In this document: one piece after another, positions 14,385 through 26,061 of the stretch
Layout of the letters: every line of letters begins with the position of its first letter
Position numbering within the stretch: the first letter of the stretch is position 1
DNA from: Blastomussa wellsi
Lineage: Eukaryota > Cnidaria > Anthozoa > Scleractinia > Plerogyridae
DNA length: 64,000 nucleotides
Assembly: GCA_947652115.1 (NCBI GenBank)
Contig: OX393567.1
Coordinates: 25,460,127 to 25,524,126, forward strand
Reading direction: 5' to 3'
Notes under the pieces: model-generated
What the model was told of the DNA's origin: nothing
The model's database searches: none
Seen by the model: only the letters and a program-made list of their open reading frames with translations
Translations under genes and position numbers: made by a program

Positions 14385-16740
14385 TCTCACGCACAGAATA
14401 ACCTATCAGAAATCAAAATGGTTAGGTAGACAACAAAAACCTGCTGTTGAAATTTGCCTGTTGTCTGCTAGCCATCTGTTCCAAATATAGAGTCATTTCA
14501 ATTCGTTGCGTAACAAGCGCCCACCTGTAAAAGCTACAATTCTCATTATGGCCTTTCTAAGATTCCTACACAAACACAGGTGTTTTTAAAAATCTTACTT
14601 GAATATTTTGAAGCACTTAACAGGAAAAGAAATACGCCTTGATAGAAAGATGAGAAAAACACTTCAAACGGGGGCATGCCACAAAAATAAGTGAAAAGCA
14701 CTCCACGTGTCAGCCTTGTAATACAGGAGCAAATAAACATTGCCTTGACGTAGATGGGCAAATCAATAAATCACATTTAGCGTGTCCGGTTCCCGCCGAA
14801 AGGGAGTTTACTGTACAAACGTTTGACCCAGCGCTATCTCACCTGGGCATCTATGTTTGGAAACTTCAACAATTCATCACGAAACCTTGCCTTGTTCTTA
14901 TGGAGTGAAATTCTCTCTAGAAATTCTTATTTATTTCGAGTAAGATGACAAGGTACAACATTTGTTTCTTCATCATCAGTTTTATTTGAAATATTGTCAA
15001 GAATGCGGATTAACGGCTGATGGGTATGTACAGTGCCATGCACCAAACACCGGAAACGTTTTCGTTTTCCAAACAATCTTTGGGGCGATCATTAAACGAG
15101 GAAAGGGGAGATGGATTGGTATTTTGTTAGAAAACAGCATCCTACCTAACCTAGAAACCACTAACAGCAATTTAAGTGCACTTTGCACATTAGCATTAGT
15201 CCCGCTGCTGGACCGTGAAGGAGAAACCAGTCTGTGCATGAGTCGGCAAAATTAAGATTAAATTCCTAGAATTCAGGGACCACCATCGTTCAAATAAATT
15301 GACCTGATCGTGTTTTATGCCGGTTCCCTAAATCACGGACAGGTAAATATGGACTTCATATGTTGCGTTTTGTAGCCTGACCCAATCTTATCCAGTTTTC
15401 ACTATCGGCAATCCTGTCCTAACCAGTTTCAAACCAACAATTTACATGTTAATGTTTGCCAGTTAACACCACTGCGTATATTAGGTAACGTCGGAATTGC
15501 GTAAAAATAGTATAACCTGCAGGGCTCGTTACGAAAGAAGATTAACGGTTTTCACTCTACCCTGTGGGGTAAAACATCGTCGGTGTCTTTTCAACTTAAA
15601 TTGTTTTAATTGCAATAATCATGTTTAGATCATGTATAATTCCATTACAGTATTCTCATAAATTTGAATTTTTTTTAACACATATAAATAGAAGAGGTGT
15701 GGTCGTATCTTCCGAATGTGAATTTTCATTCCCCATTTCCCGCGATCTCGAGATTGTTATTTAAAGGTATGCTATCATTAAAAAAATAGATTTCCTGTAT
15801 TTTATGAATAGAAGGAGGCATTTTCTCTTCTTTTCATCCTTCCACTATTAAAAGGGAATTAAACTCGTTTTTGCTTGATTGTCGGCGAACCGAGCTGAAC
15901 CGGAAAGACCTAATAAGATGTAAATTATGTGATAATTAATTTTAAATCGGCTTCCACAAAAAACATTTATAAGTGTAAGTATTACGAAGCTGTTGATCTT
16001 ACACCGCTGTTCCGCTACTGTTTATTACACAACGTTTCCTAAAACACAGGTTAGTATAAAAACACACAGTGTTAGCATATAGCATTAATTCCATGTTCGG
16101 ACTGACGTGTTATGCATTTGACATGTTTGGCGTTTTCTTGCGTACTGTAACAGTCTTATTGCACGCTAGTTCGTAAGATCCAAACTGAACATTCTTTGCT
16201 TGTTAATTAATGTAGCTCTCTTGTTAGTTATAGACTTTATACAACTTTGGTCATACATGTAGCAGTATGCATATATGTATGTATATCATATATCATCGAT
16301 GAATTATTCTGGGCACCAGTCTGCTGTGATTCGAATAATCAAGCCAACGTGTTCAAAAGTAAGAAGTTAAACAATCATACTGCTTTCCTCAGGCCGACTA
16401 ACAGAAGCAAAGCTTCTTTCTCTTGTGACAAAAACTGCACTTGATCCTCTCTACGTCACCCTCAATGTCCTTACATCTCTCCCTCGCCTTGGGAGCCACT
16501 TTGTAGAAGCGAGAATTAAATTTAGTCATTTCAGAAGTACGTGTTCAAAGCGTCAAGGGAGTGGCTGACTCCGGGCAAGTTTTCTTCCCAAAGTGTTATA
16601 ATAAGTCGCTTTGGTTCTAATCTTTCCTACAAAGCCGACGATAGCATTTTTCCCGTAACTGTTGCATTTGTTTCTGTGTCGTCATTTCATATTCCATTCA
16701 ACGACCAATCAAAGGGCCGGATTTAGCTTTAAGCCGGTTA
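14385..16740. repeat. Local duplication, copy 2
   Basis: This is the partner of 11770-13260. Matching blocks lie at 14385-14430, 14460-14505, 14631-14800 and 16656-16740. The last block shares TTGCATTTGTTTCTG, CCAATCAAA and GGCCGGATTT-like sequence with copy 1. Spacing between blocks three and four is about 0.9 kb in copy 1 and about 1.9 kb here, so one copy has gained or lost about 1 kb. Confidence 0.6.
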
Positions 16741-19700
16741 GGTCTTCAAGAATGCGCATGTACACCATTGTGGTTCCTTATCAAGCTATTTGTTTCTCCA
16801 AACCGGTAATACACGTAATCACATTTAGTAGAAATTAGCTTCTTTTGGAGCATAATGGTAGATTCGATTAGCCACACCTACTGGCCTAGCTGAACCCGCT
16901 GTGGCGTGGTATATTTTTGGCAAGAACATGAAGAAAGTTCTGCTTCCCTTACAATAGTCATGCAGTCAAGCCATAATGGCAAAAAATTTAGCGATTTTAG
17001 TGGATTTTGGGTAATGGAGTAAATTCTATTTCCGCTCATATGTTGTCGACCAAAAGATGCCGAAACGCATTCTGTTTCGACGGTAACCACATAACCTTGC
17101 TAAACTTTGCCGTCGTCGAAGGATTTAAGTCCGTGACATGTTTTTAGCCTGGATTTTTTTAATCCTCAAGATCGATAAAGAAAGGCTCTTGTAACCGTTG
17201 TTGCGATGTTATTGTCCTTAACCAGCAGAGCGGCGTACGTCTGACTACCTGGAGAGAGAAGGTGAAAACGCCGGTAAATCATACTTTAAAATTTCCGTCA
17301 GTTTAGTGTTGCACTTCAGAGCTGAAAATGGCTGTCAGGTTAACTGATTGCAGTGGCTGCTTAGTCTTGAGAGAAAGGATACGCTGTATATCGTGGGCAA
17401 ATCTTATTCTCGTTGATTTTGGTTGTGGAGTTTCACTAATCACAGTGCTAAAAACAAGCATAACATTTGTTACCAGTTCTTATGCATTTTACTAGTGTTT
17501 GTGGCTGATTGACTTTTCTCTGGGATCCGGCCCCAGCTGCCTCTTATCTCTCCCGCTGTATTAACTACAGTCCTCCAGTTTACGAACTTTTGACTTGAGA
17601 ATTTCGTGTCTGTGTGACCAGCCGCGGCCCAGTCGAGGTGATATCCATTGTTCTGAGTCAAGGATTTTGACAGGGGAGCCTTAGTTTTCAACAATGATTT
17701 TTTGTCTAAAAAATCACTATACCCCTCCATGAACAACAAGTTGAACTTAATTTGCCAAAACAAACAATCATCTCGGACAGAAGCATTTAAACGGGTCGTA
17801 CCACAAATGAACGTGTAGGTGCACGAGGAATGCAAAACGATTTTCTATTTATTTCAATCAAAAAATAACAGGCCTGGTTTCCGTCTTTCAATCTCTTTTT
17901 TAATCTCTTTTAAAGTTTTAAACTGATCGAATAATTTTTTTGTCACGAAATACTGAAAAGTAAAGGAATAGAATAGCTTCCTTTGTCCCTTTACAATCCA
18001 AGGTCGGTAAACACGCTGGTTCACGAAGATTCGTTGGGCGGAAAGCTTTAGATCTCTTTTAAATATGTTCAATGATACGTTTTAATTGAAACTGCTGACG
18101 CCTGAAGAGCTTTTAACGTCATAATTGACTTTTTTGAACTACCTTTTGCCACCCACACTGATATCAATAAGCACATTTAGATTACAGCAACAAAGCTCAA
18201 CGAATCAAACGGAAGGAAAGGACATTGGAACGGTGAAGCTATTCGCGGCACAATTTAACCTGACAATGACAGTGACGTAATTAAATGGTGGCACGGCAAA
18301 CCCGTGGTGCAGTTAATTTTCCCGCGCCACATGCCCCGGACGCGACTCACGCGAGGAATATGGCGGGACTCATGCGAATCTCCGTGCATGCTACAATGGT
18401 TTATAAGTGGTAATAAGAGGGATTAGCTTAATAAATGGTGTTTGCTAATCACAAAAGGAAAGCCAAAACCGTTAAACTGTGTTTATTGCGAAACATTTGG
18501 GGGCATTCACGCCCAAAGGATGCTAAGGAACGATCGTGATGTTTGCTTTAAATCGCGAAATACGATTCTTTTGATCACCTTGCTAATCGCCATCAGAATT
18601 TGGGATGTTCTGTGGGTTCGTGCTATGAAGATAGCGCGTGTTCTCCAATGTCACACGAAACTGGCTTGTACATGTCTTTGAAATCTAAATCCCCATCTTG
18701 AAATTCGAAAATAGCCCTCTTAAAGTATGAAATTCATCTGAGGCTTTTTGCATCTCAGTCAATTAATGTATAATTAGCATTTTATCGATGAGGCGGATCG
18801 CAGTAAAAGCATGCTGACATGTAATGTCGCTGCATGATGGATAACAGAATTGGCCTTGCAGCTCATGAACCGCTCGGCAAAAGTCAACCCATCAAGTCAA
18901 CAGCTTTACTGGCTGCAGGGTTTCCATCAGGCGTAGGAGGTGCTTAAACTCAATTAACCTTAAGCGGGTACGGTATAAATTTCATTAACCAAATCAGTGT
19001 ACAATTAGTTTTATCCGCGAAGAAAAACGTTTTAACGAACTTGCGCTGTCCACGATCTAACTAACTGGAATACGCTCTATGAGAACCGATCGTCAATAAA
19101 TGTCACATTCGGTGATAAAAAAGGATTAGAGGTATTAGCGCCTAAATGGATTTCCAAGGAACAATTGTCAAGGATCGCAGAAAGATAAGAGTAGCCATGC
19201 ATATAAAACAGTTCGTTCAACTGATATGTAGTTTGTTGGAGGCTGTTCTCTGGATCTCCGCCCACCGTTAACCTAATAAATTAGGGCCTTGTTTCTTGCT
19301 GAGATACATTCATTTTAATATGTTTCAAGCCTCGAGCAGACTGAGCGCAGCCAGACCAAAGAGAGATGACGGTTTGAGGCGGGCTGCACGGTGCTTTGCT
19401 CACCACAAAGCATACGCCTCGTTTCATCTGATTACCAAAAGCAACAAAATGAACTCAAATTAAATCTCGGCGACATCGGGCCGGGATCCTTGGCAAATTA
19501 AGCCTACTTTAAACAGTGCCAAGTCTGTTGCTCAAATTCAGGCTACGAACTAACACATACAGCGTCATGTTTTTGAGGACTTCGTAAACCACAAAACTCA
19601 TCAAAACTGTGGGACATTTCCGATACTACCACGATTTTCCGCACAACGTCAAAGCGATTCACGAGTAGTGATTTAAACATATATGTTAAGCAGTTAACGC

Positions 19701-20012
19701 AAAGCCGAGCTTCTGAGTTTAATGCTATCAATGCTTGTCTAGACATCTGGACGTCCAAAGGTAAATAACAAGTTGATCGTAGTCGGATGTAATTTGTAAT
19801 CTAGCACTGAGATATTTATTTATTTTCTGAATCTTGATTGTTTTTTGGCAATCTTTTGAAACAGTGATAACTGGGTTGACACATGAAGCAAAGCAGCATT
19901 TGAGGTGCACCTCGTTACAGATCACGACCAGCCTCCACGGACACGAACAAACGCCTTGAACGCGATCTACAGTTGTCAATCCTGAGGTTTAACTTACGTG
20001 GCAGTTATAGAG

Positions 20013-20720
20013 ATGCGTCACTCTAGGTTCAAGAGTATATTTACGCTTCTCGTCGCTTTCTATCTGAGCACTGTTTGGCAGACCTCGTCAGAGGCGCAAC
20101 CCTGGAAACTCCTCAAGCCCGATGTGCATCCGCAACCCTCAAAAGACAAGCAGAAGCTCAAAGTACCACTAGAGCCAAAAAGCTACCCCAGCGACCCAAT
20201 AGGGAGCGACTTTGACTTGGTCGCACTGAAAAGAAAACTTGGCAGTGATTATGTTCCTGAGTATACTGCACTAACGAAAGAAGAGCTTTTGAAAAAGAAG
20301 AGCAACGACACACTTCCAGAAGAGCAGGACTTCTTGCGTAAGATGCTGGTAAAAAGCATGCCGGAGGAAATAACAAGTCTTGATTTCAGAATGCCCGGAA
20401 TGAAAAGATATCTTGGACCAAAGGCGAGTAAAAAGCTACAGCTCTGGCTGTGGCAAGTGTCTCACTGCTCCGTGCTTCAGAAATGGAAGGATTTAGGAGT
20501 GCGTTATTGGCCTCGTTACACCAATGTCGGAAGGTGTTCCAAAAAGACAACGTGCTCATTTCCTGCAGGAATGAAATGCCGCCCTTCTGGCACAAAAAAC
20601 GTGGGTGTGCTGCGCTGGCACTGCCTGGATAGATATGCCCAACGGAAAGATACTAGCTGCGTGTGGTTGAAGTTTGTCTATCCCGTAGTAACCAATTGTA
20701 AATGTTCGTGTTTGCAGTGA
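20013..20720 (+). CDS. noggin: Noggin, intronless paralogue (BMP antagonist)
   Basis: This single-exon frame encodes 235 residues. The first ATG in frame is at 20013; the frame stays open five codons upstream but has no earlier ATG. Residues 1 to about 28 form a signal peptide with a hydrophobic core (IFTLLVAFYL). A basic, Pro-rich segment follows, with an N-glycosylation sequon at N98. The C-terminal cystine-knot domain shows the noggin signatures KLQLWLW, LGVRYWPRYTNVGRC, LRWHC and YPVVTNCKCSC. Its nine cysteines (152, 175, 181, 189, 204, 216, 229, 231, 233) match the usual number. Noggins are secreted and bind BMP ligands extracellularly, blocking receptor access and shaping embryonic axes. 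The length is close to that of vertebrate noggin (about 230), which is also intronless. The N-terminal BMP-binding clip is less conserved than in the second noggin. A second noggin lies tail-to-tail at 27629-32141. Confidence 0.97.
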   Translation: MRHSRFKSIFTLLVAFYLSTVWQTSSEAQPWKLLKPDVHPQPSKDKQKLKVPLEPKSYPSDPIGSDFDLVALKRKLGSDYVPEYTALTKEELLKKKSNDTLPEEQDFLRKMLVKSMPEEITSLDFRMPGMKRYLGPKASKKLQLWLWQVSHCSVLQKWKDLGVRYWPRYTNVGRCSKKTTCSFPAGMKCRPSGTKNVGVLRWHCLDRYAQRKDTSCVWLKFVYPVVTNCKCSCLQ

Positions 20721-20815
20721 AGGTAGGAGTCAGGGCCGGGTAGTCCACAAGTGAGGTCACAAATTCGAACCTAAAATCAAAGATTTCAATTCTGCAAACT
20801 TTACTGAAGAGAACA

Positions 20816-20821
20816 AATAAA
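20816..20821 (+). terminator. Poly(A) signal AATAAA for noggin 1
   Basis: A canonical AATAAA lies 96 bp after the noggin stop codon and is the first such hexamer downstream. Its use is inferred. Confidence 0.55.
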
Positions 20822-23800
20822 CGATAAGGGTCAGAAGATGTAGAAACTTGGAATTGTCCTGTGCAAAACAATGGATTCTAAGCTGATGCATATATTTGCG
20901 CGGCGTTTATTTCACAGGTTAGTTGCATTTTGAGTGGCGTTTTCTTCAACGAACAGAACGTCCCGTGCAGGGTTGTTGAATTAACTGAATACCAGGGTCA
21001 GAATAAACAAATTGGCACCTCATTCACGGGCTTAGAGTTACAGCACGTCAAGTTTTAATTGTATAATCTGTAAAATAACTGTAGCCGTATTTAGGGCTTT
21101 TCAAGGGGTGCTAAACATGCATTTAAGAAAAGCACGACAGTGTACTAATTGAGATACTATGATGAAGCAATTTCCATCGCTTTGTGGTGTCCATTAGAGA
21201 GCAAATGAGTTTACTTTACGCTTTGCACCATCTGCGCCTTAAAACACACTTCCTAATGTCTCCGGCACGCGTAGATTGGCTGCAAGATAGAGAGAACCGT
21301 TTCCGGCCAATTTCAGGCCACTAAAGCTAAAGTCAACAACTTTTAAAAACCACTGTTGTCTTCAACATGGACAGAGTACGCTGACAAGGAGGATAAGAAT
21401 GATGGTCACGAATTGAAACGAAACCTTGAATTATTGACTGAATCACCCTAAAGAGGCTGATTTGACTTATTCTACTAAAGGTAAAACCACGAAATGTTTA
21501 ATTTATTTTAAAGATTGCTTTTATTTTTCGATACTATTACCACTATTCAGGCAGCTATATCATGGTATACGTATAACAGTTTCGACATAAATCAAAGCAT
21601 GGTGGTGATGATCAAAGCGTTAGGCTCATTAGCACAGCTTTGGAGCGCTGTTAGTCACGTTTTGTTTACTTCACAGCATCTAAAAAATCACTTGTATGAA
21701 TAACAGTGAATCAATCCAATTAAATAAATCGTTTTTATGATATTTTGTCACTTTCTCTTTCTTCTTTTTGCTTTTCTCTTTAAGCTGTATTTCTCTGTGC
21801 AAATAAATGTCATTGGTTTTTCTGAAGCGCCACTAAAAATAAACCATAAAAAAAATTATGAAAAACAAAACGAAAAACAATTATAAGGGACTTAATAAGG
21901 TCTCGCTAAAACTGATCTAAAAATTTACCTCCTTTGTTCTAGAATTTGCAGTTGACCGAGTTTTAATTTGAACACTAATAACTACCAGCGAAATAGTTCC
22001 CATACTAACTATTGTTCTTTTGTTCACCATTGTCAATAATCGGAAGAGCGGAGCTAAAAATAAATGACCCGCACACAAGCGCAAACTCGAAAACACATAC
22101 TCACATATGCTTCAAGCATGAAGCATTTCAATACTAGATTCTGATTGTGGGGGTGGAGAAATAAATATTTCCATTTCAAGGCGGACATCAATTAAACTTA
22201 TTTAATTGCAGTGTGTTTATGTAGGACAGTACATTTCAAACGCATGTGGTAAAGTTATTGATCTCAGTCAACCTCCCTGCGGCCTATAACTAGTAATAAT
22301 ACGCTCTACAAATAATGTCGCTAAGGATCTACAAGCAAGGACAAAAGCCGCACTTACAAAACACGCTGCACCGAGGAAACATTTGATTAGGATTGTTCTA
22401 CCTTTGTGTCCATCACTCAAGGGGCGGAAACAAAGGGCGACACTCCTATCCGTTTTCATAACAGTACCATACTTTTAAGAACCGCGAGAAGGCTCGGTGG
22501 TTTTTCCGACCAAACAACGGTCGTGCGCTGACAGTCAATTAAAGACTGATGGGATGGCCACCCGTGCGCTTATTGAAAGGACTGCAATCCTTTATTGCTT
22601 CTTTATGGACCAGAGGTTACCTCAACACGTTTATAATCGTAAATACAGGCAACCCTAACGAACAAATAAATTTAAAGTTACTGTATATATATATACTTAG
22701 CCTGTACTACGATTTGATTAGCTGACGCCTTCCTGATCACGAGGTGGACTGGGCAGGACTAGAGGAAAGTATCCTGAAAATGCACGGTCATGTTCGAAAG
22801 GTTTTCTAATCATTCAGAAGGCTAGAAAACTTTTCTGTTTGTATCCCATTAATGCAAATCAGATTCAGCGATTTTCATCCTTGAAGTAACTTCTACAACA
22901 TCGTCAACACGTGGGTGTCACACCAGATCCAATCCGCAAAACGCACTCCAGAGCGTTGGTAAAAACAAACAACTTGTTCATTTCCAGGTTCTTTTATTTT
23001 TTTTTTTATTTTTGGGAGCTTCGTTTCGTTTACCTTTCTTTGTGTTTCTCCCCCACTATGTTCATGCAAGTTACTGTGTTTTGATGATCACAAGGAGCGT
23101 ACAGGCGTATAGTACATCTCCCTTGCATGGGACGTATCTGGGCTCTTCCACTAAATAAACACCTTCATTACAATGGCCACAGGTAGCCCAAAGTCCTTTG
23201 GGAACCGTCAACATGACGTTATTATAAGACTTTGTATGAGAATAGAATGTTCACAGCCGCTCTAGTTTTTTCACCGCAAAACTGAAAACGCGCGCGAGCA
23301 AAAAAAAAATTCGAAGAAAAATATGAAACTGGATAGCGGACTGTGAACAGTCTAGTATGAGAATACAACGATCGTACAAAATAGATCAAAGTAAGGATCG
23401 ACTTACATGTCCTGTTGTGTGTATAACTTGTGTTTTTATGGCGTTTGGAGGCGTTTCAGAGCGATTCCAGTGGGTTTTAGCTTCTCTGTATTCCTCTCCA
23501 TGCATAATTCCTCAAAGTGGGGCACTCGAGTGACGGAGCCCGGCAGATCGACTGAAGGAACCCAGCCATAAATTCGCCCCAGAGGATCCAATCGCCTCAA
23601 GATTCCGCCTATAGCAACGCTAATAGATGCTCTGACCATTGCTTCTCTTCATCGGATGAGAACGTCCTCCAAGGAGCAATTTTAGCGTGCAAATTTCTCA
23701 AGGCTTTTCCATCGATAGCCGTCCAAAGATGAGTTGACCGTGTGTTCCTTGTACTGACCGTTTGAAATTAGCTTAGAAACCCGGCCTTTGGGCTCAAATT

Positions 23801-24046
23801 ACTTGCACAACTGGTGGGAGAAAGGATAATGTTCACCGCAACGGTAATACATTATTTTCAAATTTTCCCATTATGATTTGTCTTTTTCAGGGCTAATGTT
23901 TTTATGCAGTTTAAAATTAGTCGACGTAGAAACTGGTGGACAGAAAATATAGACAGAAAACCTCACTGAAAAGTTATAAGATTTCATCAAATGTCAAGTT
24001 AATCCTGGATTAAATTTTTAAAAAATCGTTCTTTCGCCAACAAGCC
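20822..24046. other. Spacer between the noggin genes, first part
   Basis: No coding exon or RNA gene was found. The stretch has simple AT-rich sequence, a short TA run (22683-22694) and a T-rich run near 22990. No further noggin-like or EGF-like exon is present on either strand. Confidence 0.45.
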
Positions 24047-24333
24047 CATTCTCGTCCCCAGAGCCGCTTTTCCCTCTTAGCCGGCTGGGCCTGTGCACGA
24101 GGAACAAGTGGCTCTGGGACACATGATTCGATTGGAATCCAACAAAGGGAGTCCAACCACATCTACCGTTTTAAACGTGCTAACGACAAATGGACTTTAA
24201 AACGGCTGATGCGATTGGATCCCCTTTGTTTGTTTTCAGCGAATCAAATCATGTGTCCCCAGAGCCACTTGTTCCTCGTGCACAGGCCCAGCCGGCTAAG
24301 AGGGACAAGCGGCTCTGGGACGAGAATGCAACA
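24047..24333. mobile_element. Foldback element with about 90-bp near-perfect arms
   Basis: The left arm 24047-24138 starts CATTCTCGTCCC and runs through CTCTTAGCCGGCTGGGCCTG and GGCTCTGGGACACATGATT. The right arm 24239-24333 is its reverse complement with only a few differences. Between them a shorter inner palindrome, CCGTTTTAAA...TTTAAAACGG (24168-24204), extends the hairpin. Transcribed RNA would fold into one long stem. An open frame crosses it on each strand only because the arms are complementary. It is most likely a MITE or foldback transposon. Confidence 0.85.
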
Positions 24334-24664
24334 AGCAGGCTCCCCAAGCTCAAAATTCGACTCTGTATACGTGGTGTATTAGACAGCTTTTGTATATTTG
24401 ACCTTTTCTCGATGCTCCAAAAACTCAGTATTTGCAATGGTGTGGCGTTTAACATGTCTAGATGTTTGAAAACTTATTAAAGACGAATTTGACAACGAAA
24501 ACTGCCTTTACCTTCAAACGAAATAGACTGCAAAATCGAGTACGAAGATCCTGCTTGATTGAACGTTGGATCTCGCAGGAGATCTAATCAGCCAAACTGG
24601 AAAATTTAATAAACGATGATAAGTCAAAGACTACTACAAGGCTGAAACAACGTGATATATTTTG

Positions 24665-24703
24665 AACAATATTTCGGCTGGCCAGACCAGCCTTCTTCAG
24701 GTT
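24665..24703 (-). ncRNA. Hammerhead-ribozyme-like motif (Penelope type)
   Basis: On the minus strand CTGAAGA (24694-24700) is followed by an extra A, then GGCTGG/CCAGCC (6-bp stem II, 5-nt loop), then GAAA. A two-pair stem III (UA, no loop) and the AUU cleavage triplet come next. Stem I is short: C2.1-G, A2.2-U, A2.3-U. Minimal hammerheads of this kind are known from the flanking repeats of metazoan Penelope-like retroelements. The CUGANGA and GAAA boxes are intact; the extra A before stem II is not canonical. Activity is unknown. Confidence 0.65.
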
Positions 24704-25173
24704 TAGATGTTACTAATTTTTTAACAAGAAATTTTCAATATTATAGCCATACCGGTTACTTTTTCCTTATAACCCAGTGAGGATAAAGATTCCACTGGGT
24801 CTGTTACAGAGGGGTGTATGAATGTTGCATTTTTCTGTCAATTCGGGCTCGTAGTCTAATTGTTAAATAGAAAACAGTGGGAGAACCAATCAGATTCGCG
24901 GATTTCCAATAGAACAAAGCTGAGTTTCTGCTAATGTGGGATAGGTTTTTGCATACTTTTAAAGAATTATATAATTTTTTAACAAAAAGAAATACAAGGA
25001 TATTTTTTTCATCATAAGCAGATCGAAGGCTGATTAATTACCAACGCGCGCGCGCAAGTGGGTCAAAATGCAAACGATCGAAGATCTTTGCAGCATAAAA
25101 CATCAATGTGGGCGGGCCTCAAGCAGTTTCAAAACGGATGGCCGGGTTATAAAATCAGATCATCAGCGATGGC

Positions 25174-25298
25174 CCATGGTGTAAAAACCTGTGAAACTCG
25201 CCAGTGACGTAAAAAAGGACGAACAAGACAACAAAGAACATCGAAACAAACAATAGCTCAAAAACAAAGAAAACAGTCACAGGTTGTTACACCGAGGT
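25174..25298. mobile_element. MITE, family B (copy 1)
   Basis: The termini are inverted: GGTGTAAAAACCTGTGA on the left and TCACAGGTTGTTACACC on the right. Internal sequence (CCAGTGACGTAAAA, ACAATAGCTCAAAAAC) is shared with a second copy at 53615-53756. The element is non-coding. Confidence 0.8.
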
Positions 25299-25603
25299 AA
25301 ACCCTTGAAGAAAGCTTGCCAAAAAATTCAGTAGACACCATTGTTTACTAACAACAACAACAATAATTATAATAACAGCACTGTATTTTTCTGGACACGT
25401 CTAATTTACAATTCATATATTAAATTAGGTGTGAGAAATGGCTGTGCAAGATAACCATTATGGTCAAGAAAGACAGCGCAGTAATTCTTCAGTAGCAGTA
25501 GCGTCAGGAGTAATCATGATAACATATATATATATAGCGTCAGATACTTTGCACAAAAACCAAAATCAAAGCAATCACTATGGAAATAACAAAAGACACA
25601 AAC

Positions 25604-26061
25604 AATAGACCATATTCACGATAGCCGCCATGTTGGTTTTCATATTGTAATGCAAATTAGCCACGTTGTCTGCCAGGGGGCAAACATTTAAATGATGCCG
25701 TTTCTCGGAAAATCGGACGGTCTAAATAGTGAAGTATCTGCGGTAAAGCCACATTTGAGAGCCAAGTTATGGAATAATGATTTCATTATAAGGTTAGTTT
25801 GAAATAGTCACTCGATACCTTGACTTGCTAACTATGCAAGCCGTTTTCTTTTTTAAAAAGTGCCAACATTTCGTTAAACTTAGAATATTTTATCTACAAA
25901 ACAGAAACCAAAGCATGGCTGTGAAAAAAAATTATCAGACATGATAAGAATCGATATGAAACTAGCTGAAATTTGTCGATTTAGGCTTGTCTGTCCCCTC
26001 ACAAATCACGCGCCTAATTTGCATTACAATGTGAAAACGACTATCGTGAATAAGGTCTATT
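25604..26061. mobile_element. MITE with about 45-bp imperfect terminal inverted repeats
   Basis: The left end has AATAGACCATATTCACGATA, then TTTTCATATTGTAATGCAAA. The right end is its reverse complement (TTTGCATTACAATGTGAAAA, then TATCGTGAATAAGGTCTATT). The 458-bp element has no coding capacity. Confidence 0.8.

Larger units (their letters stand above)
10313..20012. other. Upstream region of noggin 1, no gene seen
   Basis: No gene is supported. The stretch contains GGATCC-rich short repeats (10490-10560), a short tandem array (11207-11287) and two diverged copies of a local duplication (see the separate entries). Conserved enhancers of the noggin at 20013 could lie here, but showing this would need alignment to a second coral. 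Confidence 0.45.

Noticed and set aside
17470..17835. 121-codon minus-strand open frame
   Set aside because: No recognisable domain, signal peptide or splice context; composition is compatible with chance or an old repeat.
19998..20012. Noggin 1 start at 19998
   Set aside because: The codon at 19998 is GTG. The first ATG in frame is at 20013 and leads directly into the signal peptide.
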